6,054 bases of DNA from Paracoccaceae bacterium (lineage in GTDB: Bacteria; Pseudomonadota; Alphaproteobacteria; Rhodobacterales; Rhodobacteraceae), in NCBI GenBank assembly GCA_026982255.1, contig JALSHL010000025.1, forward strand, positions 1 to 6,054. The letters are read 5' to 3'. Numbering within the stretch: the first letter of the stretch is position 1; each line of letters begins with the position of its first letter. Below are positions 5,870-6,054 of the stretch, in pieces. The notes under the pieces are model-generated. The model was not told where the DNA came from, did no database searches, and saw only the letters and a program-made list of their open reading frames with translations. A program made the translations under genes and the position numbers.

Positions 5870-6054
5870 ATGAGATCCTCCAATAAATCACGTTCGAGAA
5901 ACAAGAATAACAACCGGCGCAATTCCGGCGGCGGCAATGTCGTCAACCGTGTGTTCGACAGCGCCGGTCCCGAGGGGCGCGTGCGTGGCACGCCGCAACA
6001 GATTATCGAGAAATACCGCGCGCTGGCCCATGACGCCCTGTTGGCCGACGATCG
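5870..6054 (+). CDS. DUF4167 protein, N-terminal part (3' truncated by window)
   Basis: The first 61 codons are present and the frame runs off the window end. The N terminus is Arg-, Asn- and Ser-rich (MRSSNKSRSRNKNNNRRN), followed by a Gly stretch. The conserved core then starts: VVNRVFDSAGPEGRVRGTPQQIIEKYRALAHDALLADD at ~24-61. This low-complexity basic start plus the RGTPxxIxEKYxxLA motif is typical of DUF4167, a family known mainly from Alphaproteobacteria. The basic head suggests nucleic-acid or ribosome contact, but the function is unknown. Family-like sequence begins at ATG 5870, with a weak AAGAAG (5855-5860) upstream. The frame stays open back to ATG ATG at 5753, after a TGA at 5747-5749, so a 39-residue extension is formally possible. 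In other Alphaproteobacteria, from memory, it also lies downstream of prmC. Confidence 0.9.
   Translation, partial: MRSSNKSRSRNKNNNRRNSGGGNVVNRVFDSAGPEGRVRGTPQQIIEKYRALAHDALLADD

Noticed and set aside
5716..5991. Minus-strand open frame of 91 codons spanning the DUF4167 promoter region
   Set aside because: It overlaps the basic head of the DUF4167 gene in antisense, crosses the candidate promoter and has no recognisable domain.

Overview
The window is a stretch of ordinary core genome from an alphaproteobacterium, most likely a Rhodobacterales (Roseobacter/Rhodobacter-type) species. Three observations support this. The heme-pathway gene encodes a Shemin-type 5-aminolevulinate synthase. The last gene belongs to DUF4167, a family known essentially from Alphaproteobacteria. 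The IspG and RF1 sequences look rhodobacterial. All genes lie on the plus strand, and the DNA is moderately GC-rich with G/C-biased third positions. I see no insertion sequence, phage gene, CRISPR array, tRNA or rRNA.

Layout. (1) Positions 1-714 hold the C-terminal ~60% of 5-aminolevulinate synthase (hemA), cut by the window start. A probable intrinsic terminator follows at 733-763. (2) Positions 715-876 form a short AT-rich intergenic stretch with a DnaA-box-like 9-mer, a CtrA-box-like motif and a small inverted repeat. (3) Positions 877-2037 encode a RodZ-like protein (cytoplasmic helix-turn-helix, one membrane segment, periplasmic DUF4115). (4) Positions 2112-3218 are ispG, the iron-sulfur enzyme of the MEP isoprenoid pathway. 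(5) Positions 3248-3736 encode a small membrane-anchored DUF1499 protein of unknown function. (6) Positions 3764-4819 are prfA (release factor 1). (7) Positions 4816-5655 are prmC, overlapping prfA by an ATGA; PrmC methylates the glutamine of the GGQ motif in release factors. (8) Positions 5656-5869 carry a candidate promoter and a leader that stays open in frame with the next gene. (9) Positions 5870-6054 are the start of a DUF4167 gene, cut by the window end.

How the parts fit together. ispG, the DUF1499 gene, prfA and prmC have gaps of 29 and 27 nt and then an overlap, so they probably form one transcription unit, perhaps with rodZ as first gene. prfA-prmC pairs an enzyme with its protein substrate, and rodZ-ispG adjacency is also known in gammaproteobacteria such as E. 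coli. I found no convincing new system. The least explained elements are the DUF1499 protein, the start site of the DUF4167 gene, and the possible cell-cycle motifs between hemA and rodZ.
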